Positions 32,101 to 45,500 of a stretch of DNA of 64,000 nt are shown piece after piece. The DNA is from Erinaceus europaeus (lineage: Eukaryota > Chordata > Mammalia > Eulipotyphla > Erinaceidae), in the NCBI RefSeq assembly GCF_950295315.1, contig NC_080185.1, positions 44,435,237 to 44,499,236 of the forward strand, in the 5' to 3' direction. Every line of letters begins with the position of its first letter. Position 1 is the first letter of the stretch. The translations under genes were made by a program, and so were the position numbers. Below the pieces are notes generated by a model. The model saw nothing but the letters and a program-made list of their open reading frames with translations, was not told where the DNA came from and made no database searches.

Positions 32101-35100
32101 CTATACTATGGGTGGGAGATGTGGGGATCCAAGGTGCCAATGCATGGGCAAGTCAGGTACATTAGTACACATTTGATTTGCCATCAGTCAGGTTAAGCAG
32201 TCAGGAAATGGAGTTGATCATCAGTGATAGGCATTCCAAATAAGGTCTTCATCTGTTGGCAGGATCAGCTCTCACAGATTAGTCCCTGTCTTTAAATAGG
32301 CTCCAGTGAACCAGGCTGTCAGCGAAAGTGGCTGGAAAGAATTTTGATCCCTAAAAATAGACTTGACTTCCTAGACCCTTGAAATCTCAGGACAATCCAT
32401 GATGGATTTAGCAGAGCAAATCACTCTGACTACCAGTAAAAGAGCTTAACCAGAGTTGCTTTAGTAATAATTGGTTAAAAAATAAAATAAAAAATAAATT
32501 AAGAATTGATTCATTTCCCTCCATCCTTTGCTATTACTACAACTGTGGTTACTTCTTGTAGAAAACATTTATACTTTGACTTTTCCCTATTATCAAAATT
32601 GTCAACATTATTTCTTTGACTGTCCCCCATTTAAAGGTAATTCATTGATTCATATCATTCCTAGCACTTTCATTTCTTAAAAATAACAGCTTTAGGGAGC
32701 TATAACTCACATGCCATGTTATTCACCCTTTTGAAGTGTGAAATTCAGTGTTTTTTAGTATAGTCACAGGAGTTTGCAAATATCACCATGATCCATTATA
32801 AAGCATTACCCTCTCCTTTGAAAGAAACTTGTCCACTAGGCAATCTTCCTTCCTCTCCTCACTTTAACCATGTCCCATCTCTAGGAAAACATTAATCTAC
32901 CTTCCATCTCTATGAATTTGCCTATTCTAAACATTTCATAGAAATGAAATCATGCCCTTTGTGGTCTTTTGTAACTGCTTACTTTTATTTAGTGTAAGGT
33001 CTTCAAAGTTCAGCTACAATGTGGTGTAAGAAGTACATGGGCTTTGGGAGCCAGGTGGTAGTGCAACGGGTTAAGTGCAGGTGGTGCAAAGCACAAGGAC
33101 CTGTGTAAGGATCTCCGTTAGAACCCCCTGCTCCCCACCTGCAGGGGAATCACTTCACAGGCGGTGAAGCAGGTCTGCAGGTGTCTTATCTTTCGCTTCC
33201 CCTGTCTTCCCCTCCTCTCTCCATTTCTCTCTGTCCTATCCAACAAAAATGACATCAATAATAACTACAGCAATAAAACAACAAGGGCAACAAAAAAGGG
33301 AAAAATAAATAAATAAATATAAAATTTTAAAAAAGGAAGTACATGGGCTGAAGAGACAACACAAGCAGGACTCTAAGGTCCCAGGTTCAATCCCCAGCAT
33401 CTCCATAAATCAGAGCTGAGCAGTAATCTGGTCAGCTTATCTTATCTTATCTTATCTATCATCTATCTCATTAAATAAAATAAAAAGTACAGGTCTGTTA
33501 CTTTATTCCTTTTTATGACTGAATCAATATTCATTTGTATAGAGAAACACTTTCCTAAATTAAGTAATCCATGGATGTACATTTGGGATGTTTCCTTTTT
33601 ATTTTTTCTATTATAGATAATTCTTACACATAGTCCATCTGTCTGCATGAAATATGCATTCGTCTCTCTTTGGTATATAATGTGAAGTGGAATTGTTAAT
33701 GCCATATAGTAAGTCCGTGGCTACTGTTTTCAGGAATTGACAAGAGTATTTTTTCCGAATTGACTGCATCATTGTACATTCACACCAGCAATGACTGAGG
33801 GTTCCCATGTATCCATATTCTCACGAGTATTATCTATCTTGAACTGTCTCCATACATATTGGTTATGATTTGATTTGCCCAGATTACTAGTGTTGTTGAA
33901 CCTCATGCCTCTCGAGCTTATCCTTGGTATCTTTATTGGAGAACTGTCCATTCAGCTGTGATAGGGTTTTTTTGGTTTTTTTTGTTTGTTTTTTTACATA
34001 TCCTAGATATAAATTCCTTGTTAGATAAATGATTTTGCAAGTCTCTTCTCCGAGCACCTTTGGTTTTATGGTTCCCTCCTGTTTTCCCATAACTGCCTTG
34101 CTTTATTCTTCAGCCCTACAATCTCACTTCTGATTTTTCCTTCAGAGACTTCATAGAACTATAGTTAAAGCAAATGCCTAAAAGACTTGATTTTTCACTC
34201 AGTTGTGAAGCTCTTTTTCTTGTCTTTCTTAAATGTTACTTAGTTATTTATTTTCACATTTTGTCTGGTTGTTAAGCTGTTACATGAGGTAAGGTAAATA
34301 GAGTGACTATTTTACCTTTTATTGGAAACAAAAATTTATTGGATGCAATTCAGTGGTAAATTGCTTCTTATCAACAGTGCTACTTTCCTAGAACGTCTCC
34401 CTAAGATCTACACAAGTTATTTTGCATCCAAGGGGATTCTTTTCAGCCTTGGTTGTAATAACAACAGTTGAGAGACAAGCCAAGAGTTCATCCAGCGAGA
34501 AAGAGATGGTCCATTTATGGTAGTCCTCTACTATGAAATACTATGAATACACCAAAAAGATTAGGATAAAGCTGTGTATACTGAGACAGAAGAAGGGTAT
34601 CCATATTATATATTGAAATTAATTATTTAAATGTGCATAAGTATGTATTGTATCTAACTGTAAAACTCTACAGTGGTTCAAGAAGTGGTTCAGTGGCTAA
34701 AGCTTTGGATCAAAGAGATCCTGAGTTTGATCCCCGACATTGCATGTGCCAAAGAGAGAGAAAAGAAAGAGGGAGACGGAGAGAGGGAGGGAGGGAGAGA
34801 GAGAGGAAGAGAGAGAGAGAATGAGAATCACTTTGGCACATGCAATGTCAGGATATTCTCTCTCTCTTCCTCTCTCTCCATCTCTCCTCCTCTCCCTCTT
34901 TCTCTTCTCTCTCTGTCTCTCTTTCCCTCTCATATGTAAATAAATAAATAAATAAATCTTTTCTCAAAGATCTGTGTTCATACTAGCATAATGCAGGTTA
35001 TGTCCATAGAAAGAGGACTGAGAATATATATACTAAACTGTTAAGAGTAGTCACCCCATGACTATACTAGTTTTTTTTTTTTCCCTGACTATATTAGTTT

Positions 35101-36465
35101 TTTTTTTTTCCCTGAGCCTGACATCTGATATGGTGGATCCAAGTTATTGTCTGGGGAGATGATGTCATGGCTGGAAAAAGGGCTAGAAAACTGAATCAGG
35201 GAAGAGAGTAGCTCCCAAATATGGGAAAGGTGTATAATATTGTTGACTGTAAACCCCATCGATTTGATCTAAAACAAACAAACAAAAAACCAAACAGCAG
35301 CTAGTATAGTCATGGACCCTTTGGAATATAACTAAAATAGGCCTACTAGCTATCTATAAAATGGAGACCCCCAAATCTTCATCTGCACTATTCCAGCCTT
35401 TGAGTTCATGATAAGTCAACAGTTTGTTTGGCTTTATATGTTAACTCTTTTTTAGCCACCAGGTTACAGATGCTAACATGATGCCAACCGGACTTCCCTG
35501 GGCAGATGACCCCACCACTGTGTCCTGGAGCCCCGCTTCCCCAGAGCTCTGCCCCACTAGGGAAAGAGAGAGACAGTCTGGGAGTACGGATCGACCTGCC
35601 AATGCCCATGTTCAGTGGGGAAGCAATTACAGAAGCCAGACCTTCCACCTTCTGCACCCCATAATGATCCTGGTTCCATGCTCCCAGAGGGATAAAGAAT
35701 AGGAAAGCTATCAGGGGATGGGGTGGGATACAAAGTTATGGTGGTGGGAATTTTGTGGAGTTATACCCCTCTTATTCTATGATTTTTGTCAGTGTTTTCT
35801 ATTTATAAATAAAAATTAAAAAAGAGTAATCATTGCAGTAAATAGGATAGGTGGACTTTTGATTTTCAACTTCCTTATTCTTACAACAAGTATCTATTTA
35901 ATTTTTTTGTGCCTGAGATTAATGAAGGAGACAAAAGCCAAGCACTTTGCCATCTTCTGTTCCCCTCATATGTTGGTTCAATTCCTCTCCTCTCATCTTA
36001 TTTTGTCTTTACAGTTTGAGCATGAGTTAGTGCCATAGCCATAACACAATTACTGTAAGAAATTGTGTAAAATTCCTGGTTCCTAGGTAGCTTGTCACAA
36101 AATCCAAGTACTGCTCAATGTGGCTCCATGGCTTAAAATGTCAAATGGTGACTTCTGAGTAAAATCTGGTTGGTTTGTTCTTGCATTAATTATTGATTAA
36201 GTGTCACCTGTCTGTCAAGTGCTGGTCCCTCAGCTGTTCTGGCTGATGGTTCTCTAATTTGGCATGCCATTCTCACTGCAATAGTCTCATTAAGTACTTC
36301 CCAACACCCATCTATGTTTTGAAAGGTGATATCTTCAATTTATTGCATTTAAGGGCCTTTATATGAGATGTAAAAATGCTATTTCTCACCTTCTGCAGGA
36401 GAAAACTTCCCTAAAATGAACATCTCCTTTGACTTCTTTTTTTTATCTATATAAAGTAGGAGAAA

Positions 36466-36530
<65 letters not shown>

Positions 36531-39500
36531 AGGAGAAGAAGAAGGAGGAGGAGGAAGATTTAAAGCTTCCTTCAGTACTATGGGGGCTAGTCCCGAACCT
36601 GAGTCATATACATGGCAAAGCAGTGTACTGCCATAACAGGGAAGGATGAATTAGGCATGGAGAATGGGGAGAATGAGAGGCCATAAAATGTCTTTGTTTA
36701 TAAAAGAAATGGAGTGGGGACAGGTGGTGGCCCACCTGGCTGAGTGCACGTTACAGTGCTCAAGGACCTGGGTTCGAGCCCCTGGTCCCCCCCTGCAAAG
36801 GGAAAGCTTTAGAAGTGGTGAAGCAGGGCTTCAGGTGTCTCTGTCTCTCTCAAATCTCCCCATTCCTCTCAATTTATGACTCTCTATCCAATAAAAAGAA
36901 AAGGAAAAGAAAGAAAAGAAAAAAGAAAAGAAAAGGAGCATTTGTGAAATGTTTAATATTTGTGAACAAAAACATATGCTAATCAGTGTTAGAGAAGAAA
37001 AAAATATGACACATAATTCTATTGTAAAGTCTATGTATAATGTATACATGTTTTAGGGTTAGGAAAAAAAAACTTTCCAGAGAGGAAGTGACTGGATCAC
37101 ATTCTCTTTAAAAAGCAATTTAAAAATTAGAATGAGATGTTGAGACTGAGAATTACATCATACATATGTGTAGAATCAATATTTCTAAAACTGCATTCTT
37201 ATATTACTTCTTATGGTATTGGGTAAGAATTTATGAGCCCATGCACACATTGTAGCACTGAGCTGCTTTTCCATTCCAATTTTTATTCTTTTTAAAAAGC
37301 TTATTTATTTATTTATTTATTTATTTATGAATGAGTGAGAGGGGTCCAGAGAGAGAAACTCGGACATCACTCTGGCATATGCAATGCTGGGGGTTGAACT
37401 TGGAGCCTCACACCACAAGTAGAGCACTCTACCTGATGAACCATCTCTGGGGCTTCCTGTTTTGTTTGTTTGTTTGTTGTTGTTGTTTGGTTTTTGTTTT
37501 GTTTTGTTTTTTGTGCCACCAGGGTTATTTCTGGAGCTAGGTGCCTTGCAAGATGAAGCCACTGCTCCCAGAAGGTGTTTTGTTTGTTTGTTTGTTTTAC
37601 TTCATAAAACAGAGAAAATTGAGAGGGGGAAGATAGAGGAAGAGAAACAGAGAGATACCTGCAGCACTGCTTCACCACTTGTGAAGCTTCCATCCAGCAG
37701 GTGGGGACTGAGGCTTGAACCCAGATCCTTGCAGGTGATATAATATGTGCCCTCAACTGGGTCACTTCCACCTGGCCACCTGAACATAGATATATGTTGG
37801 AACTCCCTGGGGTCCTTTTTTCAGAGGTGATTAAATCCGAGACTTGAAACCTAAAAGATAATTACTCATACCAAGTATATATCAATGTACCAAGTATGAA
37901 AATATTTCAGACACACTCCCTAATTCTCAGAGATGATACAATCTAGTTTGTAGAAAAGAACTCCTATGTTATCATTAACACAGTTTTTTTTCCTCCAAAA
38001 ATAAAATGAAAATAATGTGTTTTAATACAACACTGCAAAAGGAAAACTAATATATTATTAGATTTTGTATTTTTTAAATTTATTAGTGGAAGGAATGTTA
38101 TTCTAACACCAAATTGTCCATGATACACACACACACACACACACACATATATACACTGGTACAAGCTAGTAGTTGTGTAAATATGTAAATATATATATAT
38201 ATGCTCTTATTTGTTCTTAATATAAACTATACTTTTTACCATTTTCCCATAGACATTATACATGATCACAAATCAAGGTAGTTGTTTATTTTTTTTCTAC
38301 TCCAAGGTAACTATTGAATTGACATTATGTTCCAGATATGTGGCACAAACATTCATATGGAACCAGATTTTTAGCATTCATGCGTTATGTGGAATCATTT
38401 TATGTTGGTTAGTGACTTAATCTGTGTTGTTGACATAGGGCTTTGACCAGCTTCGACTTGAAGGGTTGCTTTGTGATGTGACCCTGATGCCAGGCGACAC
38501 AGATGATGCCTTCCCTGTGCATAGAGTCATGATGGCATCTGCAAGCGATTACTTCAAGGCCATGTTCACAGGTAGGTTACCTCTTTGAGTTCTGTATCCA
38601 TGTTCCTATAAAACAAACAAACAAAAAAAACACGTTCAAGTCTTCTTTCTAAACTGAAAGCCAGTTCTTTTCATCTGTATCTTCATGACAAAAAATTGGT
38701 TCAAAAGGAATATATATTATTTGTTTGGATGGTGATTTTTTTCTTTTTAATAGAGGAAAAGAGATATAGAGAAACACCCGCAGCACTGTTTCACTGCTCA
38801 CTAAACTCCCCCTCCCCCACACAGGTGGGGGTCAAGGACTTGAACCATTATTAGTATAGAGATCTTTTCTCTTTTTAATTTTATTTGAAAGGGCAGAGAA
38901 ATTGAGAAGGGAGGGGAGATAGGGGGAGAGAGATAGAGACAGAGAAATACCTGCAGACCTGCTTTACCTTTTGTGAAGCATCCTCACTGTGAGTGGGGAG
39001 CCGTGACTGGAACCCAGCTCCTTGAGTGTGGTCATATGTGTGCTTAATCATATGTGCCACCACCCAACCCTGAGATCTTCATTAAAAAAAAATTAAATAT
39101 TTATTTATTTATTTTCCCTTTTGTTGCCCTTGTTGTTTAACATTGTTGTGGTTACTGATGTCATTGTTGTTGGATAGGACAGAAAGAAATGGAGAAAGGA
39201 GGGGAAGACAGAGAGGGGGAGAGAAAGATAAACACCTGCAGACCTGCTTCACTGCTTGTGAAGCAACTCCCCTACAAGTGGGGAGCTGGGAGCTCGAACC
39301 AGGATCCTTAAGCCAGTCTTTATGCTTTGCGCCATATGCGCTTAACCCATTACGCTAACTCCTGACTCCCAGATCTTCATTTTTTAATTAACTCTCTTTA
39401 AGCTGCGAAATATGCAGAGAAGGCTGACACTGACAAGACTGCATACGTAGAATAAAACTTTCCCTTTTATTTTATTGCATCTAATTAGCAGTAGAAGTGA

Positions 39501-42500
39501 GTTTGACCCTAATTAAATTATTCACCTTCATTTAATTGACTGTCTTTTCATTTAAGGTGGGATGAAAGAACAAGATCTAATGTGCATTAAACTCCATGGT
39601 GTGAGCAAAGTCGGTTTAAGGAAAATTATTGACTTCATTTATACTGCAAAGCTTTCTCTTAATATGGACACACTTCAAGACACACTGGAAGCTGCCAGCT
39701 TTCTACAGATTCTGCCCGTTTTGGATTTCTGCAAAGTATTTCTCATATCTGGGGTAAGACATTTTCAAATCTTCAAACGTAAAATCTTCTGTTTCGTAAA
39801 AGTGTATCAGGACTGTTTACAGCAGACCCGTGAATCTGTTATGTATACATGGAAAACTCTGATTAAAGATTGAGTCTTATAAATTATGGAAGCATGTTGA
39901 GAGGACAACAGTCCAGATACACTTTTATGAAACAGAATCACTTTTAAAAAGTGTTTTTCATAATGACGGTTAATATGTTTGATAATGATACATATCTTAA
40001 CTTGTTTGATAATGTTATATAATTTGACATGGTTTTAGTCACTTTAATGATTTTTTAAAATTTTTCTTTATTGGGGGATTGATATTTTGCAGTCGACAGT
40101 AAATACAATAGTTTGTACATGCATAACATATTCCAGTTTTCCACATAAAAATACAACCCCCACTAGGTTCTCTACCATCATCATTTTAATGATTTTTATG
40201 TAGACAAGCTTCTTAATTGGAATTCTGTGGAAACATTATCTGAGTTTTTAGAAGTCTTTTCAGATAGCTTCAGCAACATATTGTCTTTCATTGAATATGG
40301 AAGCTGAGTCTTAAGAAATAATGCCTATGAACAGATGAGTGGCTGAGCAAGTTGTGGTCTATATACACAATGTAATACTACTCAGCTATTAAAAACGGTG
40401 ACTTCACCATTTTCAGCCCATCTTGGATGGAGCTTGAAGAAATCATATTAAGTGAAATAAGTCAGAAACAGAAGGATGAATATGGGATGATCTCACTCTC
40501 AGACAAAAATTGAACAACAAGATCAGAAGAGCAAACACAAGTAGAACCTGAACTGGAGTTGGTGTATTACACCAAAGTAAAACACTCTGAGGTTGATTGG
40601 GGGCTGGTGGTGGTACAAGTCCAAAAAAGGATGACAGAGGACTTAGTGGAGGTTGTATTGTTATGTGGAAAACTGAGAAATGTTATGCATGTACAAACTA
40701 CTGTATTTACTCTCGACTGTAAAACATTAATTACCCCAATAAAGAAATGAGAAAAAAAAAAGTAATGCCTATGTGTAAACCTGTAAGGACAGAAGTCTTG
40801 ATTCCATAAAGGGAAATGTATCTGTTGAATTAGCTTTAATTTTCTTTAATAGGTAAAAGAGGTCACATAGAACTGCCAGTAGTGAACTTCTAGCAATCTC
40901 TTAATTCCTGAAGACAGTGCCTTTAGTTGAGACTCTTAAATTTCACTTCTTGTAACAAGAAGTTGCAAAGAAATAGTGCCAAGATTAATTGTTATGTGGA
41001 AAACTGGGAAATGTCACACATGTACAAACTATTGTATTTTACTGTTGACTGTAAACCATAATCCCCCAATAAAGAAATAAAAAAAAGAAATAGTGCCACT
41101 ATCTGCAGAACTTATAGAATTTACTTTTGTAGCTCAAAATTGTAGCAGTGGAATTTTTCAAAAATTAAAATTTTTTATAAATAATATATTTTTTATCATT
41201 GGCTTTAATTAATATCACTGTTAATCTTGGTAATTGCTTTTAGACCTTTAAGAAATTGCATTTATGCAATTTATGATTTTCCTTCTTTGAGTTTCAAACC
41301 AGTGTGTACTTAGTGTTTTTATTAATAAGTGACTCCTTATCTTATAAACTCAGGTAGCAGCTAATTTAACTGAACTTTTGAAATTATATTCTGCTTATTT
41401 TTATTTCAAAGTACTTAAAATACCGTCTCACAATTATTTATAAATGTTTAACCTTATTCCTAACTTTTAAAGATTTTACTGCAGTGTTGATTTTCTTACT
41501 TGAAGTGTCCTCTTATCTCTTGCGCAAGTAGTCCAAGATAAGTTTGTTAATTTCCCATGATATCATTTCTTACTGCGACTGAAAATGCATGCTAAACTAC
41601 ATTTTGATTTAATCGTACAAGATCTTCCCTTCAAGAGCTAATATCTCAAGTTCAATAATTAATTTAGTAGCACTTAGCTTTTACATGTATAAATTTTTGA
41701 CACTGCTTTATACTGATCTTACTGAGACATACAGATTCTGAACCAAGCTAGGTTACAGTGTCATGATTTAGTGAGGGAGATTGTTGACCTGTTCTTTGTC
41801 AACATTTAATTCTTACAACTTAAGATAGTGATTGTGATCAGTTCCTCTACCTGTAAGGAAAGGCCCAATTTGAATAAAGCATAAAGTTCTTTTGCAGCTG
41901 TGAAAGTACATAATTGTCAGATTTACAGCCTTGGAAATTAGTTTCATTCTAGATAGCTTTTTAAAACAAGTTTCATTAAGAATACTAGCATCATGGAGAC
42001 ATTTCCAAGAGTTGGAATGTTGAGTCTTTAACTGCTTTGAAGCATTTACTATAATGGTATGTCTTCCTCCTTGAAAATTTCTTCATTATTACAAATAGTA
42101 AACAATGTCTTCAGGAATGTATTCTTCATTTGTGATATCTCCTGCAGATACCCTAAAACCTTTTCCAATGGAAAAGAGGCTTGTTGCTAACAAAACTTAC
42201 TCCCATGGTATACTGTTCTACCTCTCAAGGTTCTTTCTGCCTATTTTTATTTATTTTCTTCATTTTTATTTTTCTGCCTATAGGCAACATTACTTACACC
42301 CCCTTCTTTCTCTTTTTATAATTAATTAAATTAATTAATTTTTTAAAAAAAATAGCACTGTTTAGTTTTGGCTTATGGTGGTGCAGGGGATTGAACCTAG
42401 GACTTTGGACTTTGGAGCCTCAGGCGTGAGAGTCTGTTTGTATAACCATTGTGCTATCTATCCCTGCTCACACCTCCTTTCTAAGCACCATTATTTTTTT

Positions 42501-45500
42501 AAAGGCACTTCCCCTCCCCCCTTTTTTTTGCTTATTGACTAGAGGCAGTAATCAAGAGGGAAGGGGGAGATGGCGAGAAAGAGAGAATAGAGACCTGCAA
42601 AACTGCTTCATCTCTCTTGAAGCTTTCCCCCTAAAGGTGGGAACTGGGAGCTTGAACCAGGGTCCTTGTGCACTGTGATGTGTGTGCTTTACCAAGTGTG
42701 CCACCACCACATGACCCCACACCATTCTATTTACTTCTCTCCACCCATATGATGATACTATGTTTGTGATTTACAGTTGATATATTCTCTCATAACCCAT
42801 GATTTAGAAAAAAAAAGTTGGTAGACAACTGGAAAAAAAAGTTATGGGTGGGACACCTGGTTGAGAGCACATGTTGCAATGCTCAAGGACCTGGGTTTAA
42901 GTCCCGGGTACCCACCTGCAGGGGGAAAGCTTTGCAAGTGGTGAAGCAGTGCTGCAGGTGTCTCTTTATTTCTCTCCCTCTTGATCTCTCTCTTCCCTCT
43001 CGATTTCTGGCTGTCTCTATCAAATAAATAAAGATTAAAAATTAATTTTTTTAATTTATGGGAAGGACCAGGGGGTATCACACCTGGTTACATGTTACAA
43101 TGCACAAGGACCCAAGCTTGAGCCTCAGTCCCCACCTGCAAGAGGAAAGCTTTGTGAGTGGTGAAGTAGTGCGGAGGGTGTCTCTCTGTCTCTCTTCTTC
43201 TCTATCACCATTTTCCCTCTTGATTTCTGGTGGTCTCTATTCAATAAATAAATAAAGATAAAGATACTCAATGGAGTATTTTCATCAATAAAAATATGAC
43301 ATTGCGTCATTTGGGATAAAATGAATGGAACTGGAGATTATGCTTAGTTAAGTTAGAAGGTAAAGGACAACTGCAGAATGGCTTCATTCATATGCAAAAT
43401 ATAAAGAATTGAACATATGAATGTGAAAAAAATAAGTGTCAACCTATATCTACGTCCGTAGGAGAACTGTAGCGGTTATCTTAAGGAGATGGGGATGGGG
43501 ACACAGACCTTTCCTGTCAGGAGTGATGATAAACTCTATTCCTAATGAGAGAGAGAAGGAAAAAGGAAGAAAGACAAATAGACACAGAGAGCTGGAAGAT
43601 GTTATACATGTACCAATTACTGTCCTTATTGTAAACCATTAATCCTCCTAAATATATATACTTAAATATATATATTGCCTCCAGGATTATCTCTGGAGTT
43701 CGGTGCCTGCACCAGGAACCCAATGCTCCTGGAGGCCATTTTTCCCCTTTTGTTGCTCTTGTTTTATTGTTGTTGTGGTTATTATTCTTGTTGTTGATGT
43801 TCTTGTTGATAGGACAGTGAGAAAGGAGAGAGGAGGGGAAGACAGAGAGAAGGAGAGAAAGATAGATACCTGCAGACCTGCTTCACTACCTGTGAAGCCA
43901 TCCCCCTGCAGGTAGGGAGCCGGGGCCTTGAAACGGGATCGTTACACTGGTCCATGTCGCACCTTGTGTGCTTAACATGCTGCGCTACTACCCGTCCCCC
44001 ATAAATTTTTTTTAAAAAAGAGTAGGTTGGGCATCTGCGCACCCAGTTAAGTGCAATAGTACTAAGCACTAGGATACTCACAAGGACCTGGGCTTGAGTC
44101 CCATTGCCCACCTGCAGGGGGGACGCTTCACAAGCTGTTAAACAGGTCTTCAGGTGTCTATCTTTTTCTCTTCCTCTCTGTCTCCCCTCCCCTCTCAATT
44201 TCTCTCAGTCCTATCGAATGAAAAGAAAAAAATAAATAAAAGGCTGCCAGGACTCGTGGATTGCTAGTGCTGGCACTGAGCCCCAACGATAACTCTGGTG
44301 GCTGAAAAAACAAAGAAAAGAAAAAAGAAAAGGAAAGGAAAGGAAATGAAAGGAAAGGAAAGGAAAGAGAAAAGAAAAGTAAAAGAGGGGGTGGGTGGTG
44401 GTGCACCTGGTTGAGTGCACATGTTACAATGCTGAAGGACCTGGGTTCAAACACCCAGTCCCCACCTACAGGGGGAAAGCTTTGTAAGTGGTGAAGCAGT
44501 GTTGCAGGCATCTCTCTGCCTCTCCCTCTCTACCACCCCCTTCACTCTGGATTTCTGGCTGTCTGTATCCAATAAATAAATAAAGATAATTAAAAAAAGA
44601 AAAAGAAAAAAAACAAAAGGAGAGTTGGTAGGTTGTTAGTTTGTGTAAAACCCAACGTCTCCCTTAGCCTTCATTCACAGATTCCATTTCTTCAGTGTTC
44701 AGTCTTCCTCTACCCTTACCCTTACTTCTTATTACCCTGTCAGCAATCAAACAACTCAGGTAGCCCAAGATGTCTTGTCGCTTCTTTTTCAGAGTACTAC
44801 TCAGCTCTGGCTTATATAGTGCTAGTGATAGAAGCTGAGAACTTTGGTGTCTCAGGCATAAAAGTCTTTTTGCATGACCATTATCCCATTTCCTCTAGCC
44901 CTCTTTGGGTGTCTTTTCTTACTTCTAAGAACTGAATGTTTCAAGATAATGTTTGTATTTTTAGAAAATATTTATTTATTTATTTATTTCCTTTTGTTGC
45001 CCTTGTTTTTTATTGTGTGTAGCTATTATTGATGTCCTCATTGCTGGATAGGACAGAGAGAAATGGAGAGAGGAGGGGAAGACAGAGAAGGGGAGAGGAA
45101 GATAGACACCTACAGACCTGCTTCATCGCCTGTGAGGTGACTCCCCTACAGGTGGGGAGCCGGGGGCTCGAACTGGGATCCTTACGCTGATCCTTTTGCT
45201 TTGTGCCACATGCGTTTAACCTGCTGTGCTACAGCCTGACTCCCAATGTTTGTATTTTTTTTTTCCAAAGGTGGATTTGTTTTCAATTCTCCATCAGCTA
45301 AGCTATTATATATTTAAAATATAACAATCTCCTGTTTTTAACTGTATTTACTTATTTGGATAGAAACAGCTAGAAATCAAGAAGGGAATGGATGATAGAG
45401 AGAGACAGAGAGACCTGCAGCCCCGCTTCACCACTAGCAAAGCTTTCCTCCTGCAGGTGGGGAGCAAGGCTTTGAACCCAGGTCCTTGAGCACTGTAACG

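Larger units (their letters stand above)
32690..34090 (-). mobile_element. Old L1M, split by two SINEs
   Basis: AGCTATAACTCACATGCCAT and CCTATTCTAAACATTTCATA at the left; after the SINEs come ATTTGGGATGTTTCC, CATTCACACCAGCAATGACT and GAGAACTGTCCATTCAGCTG. This is the classic complement of the L1 ORF2 end and 3' UTR, in order. Confidence 0.82.

Noticed and set aside
39754..39873. Read-through of exon c to a stop at 39871
   Set aside because: The donor GTAAGA and the exact phase 0 join to exon d, which restores the BACK sequence, show that this is intron.
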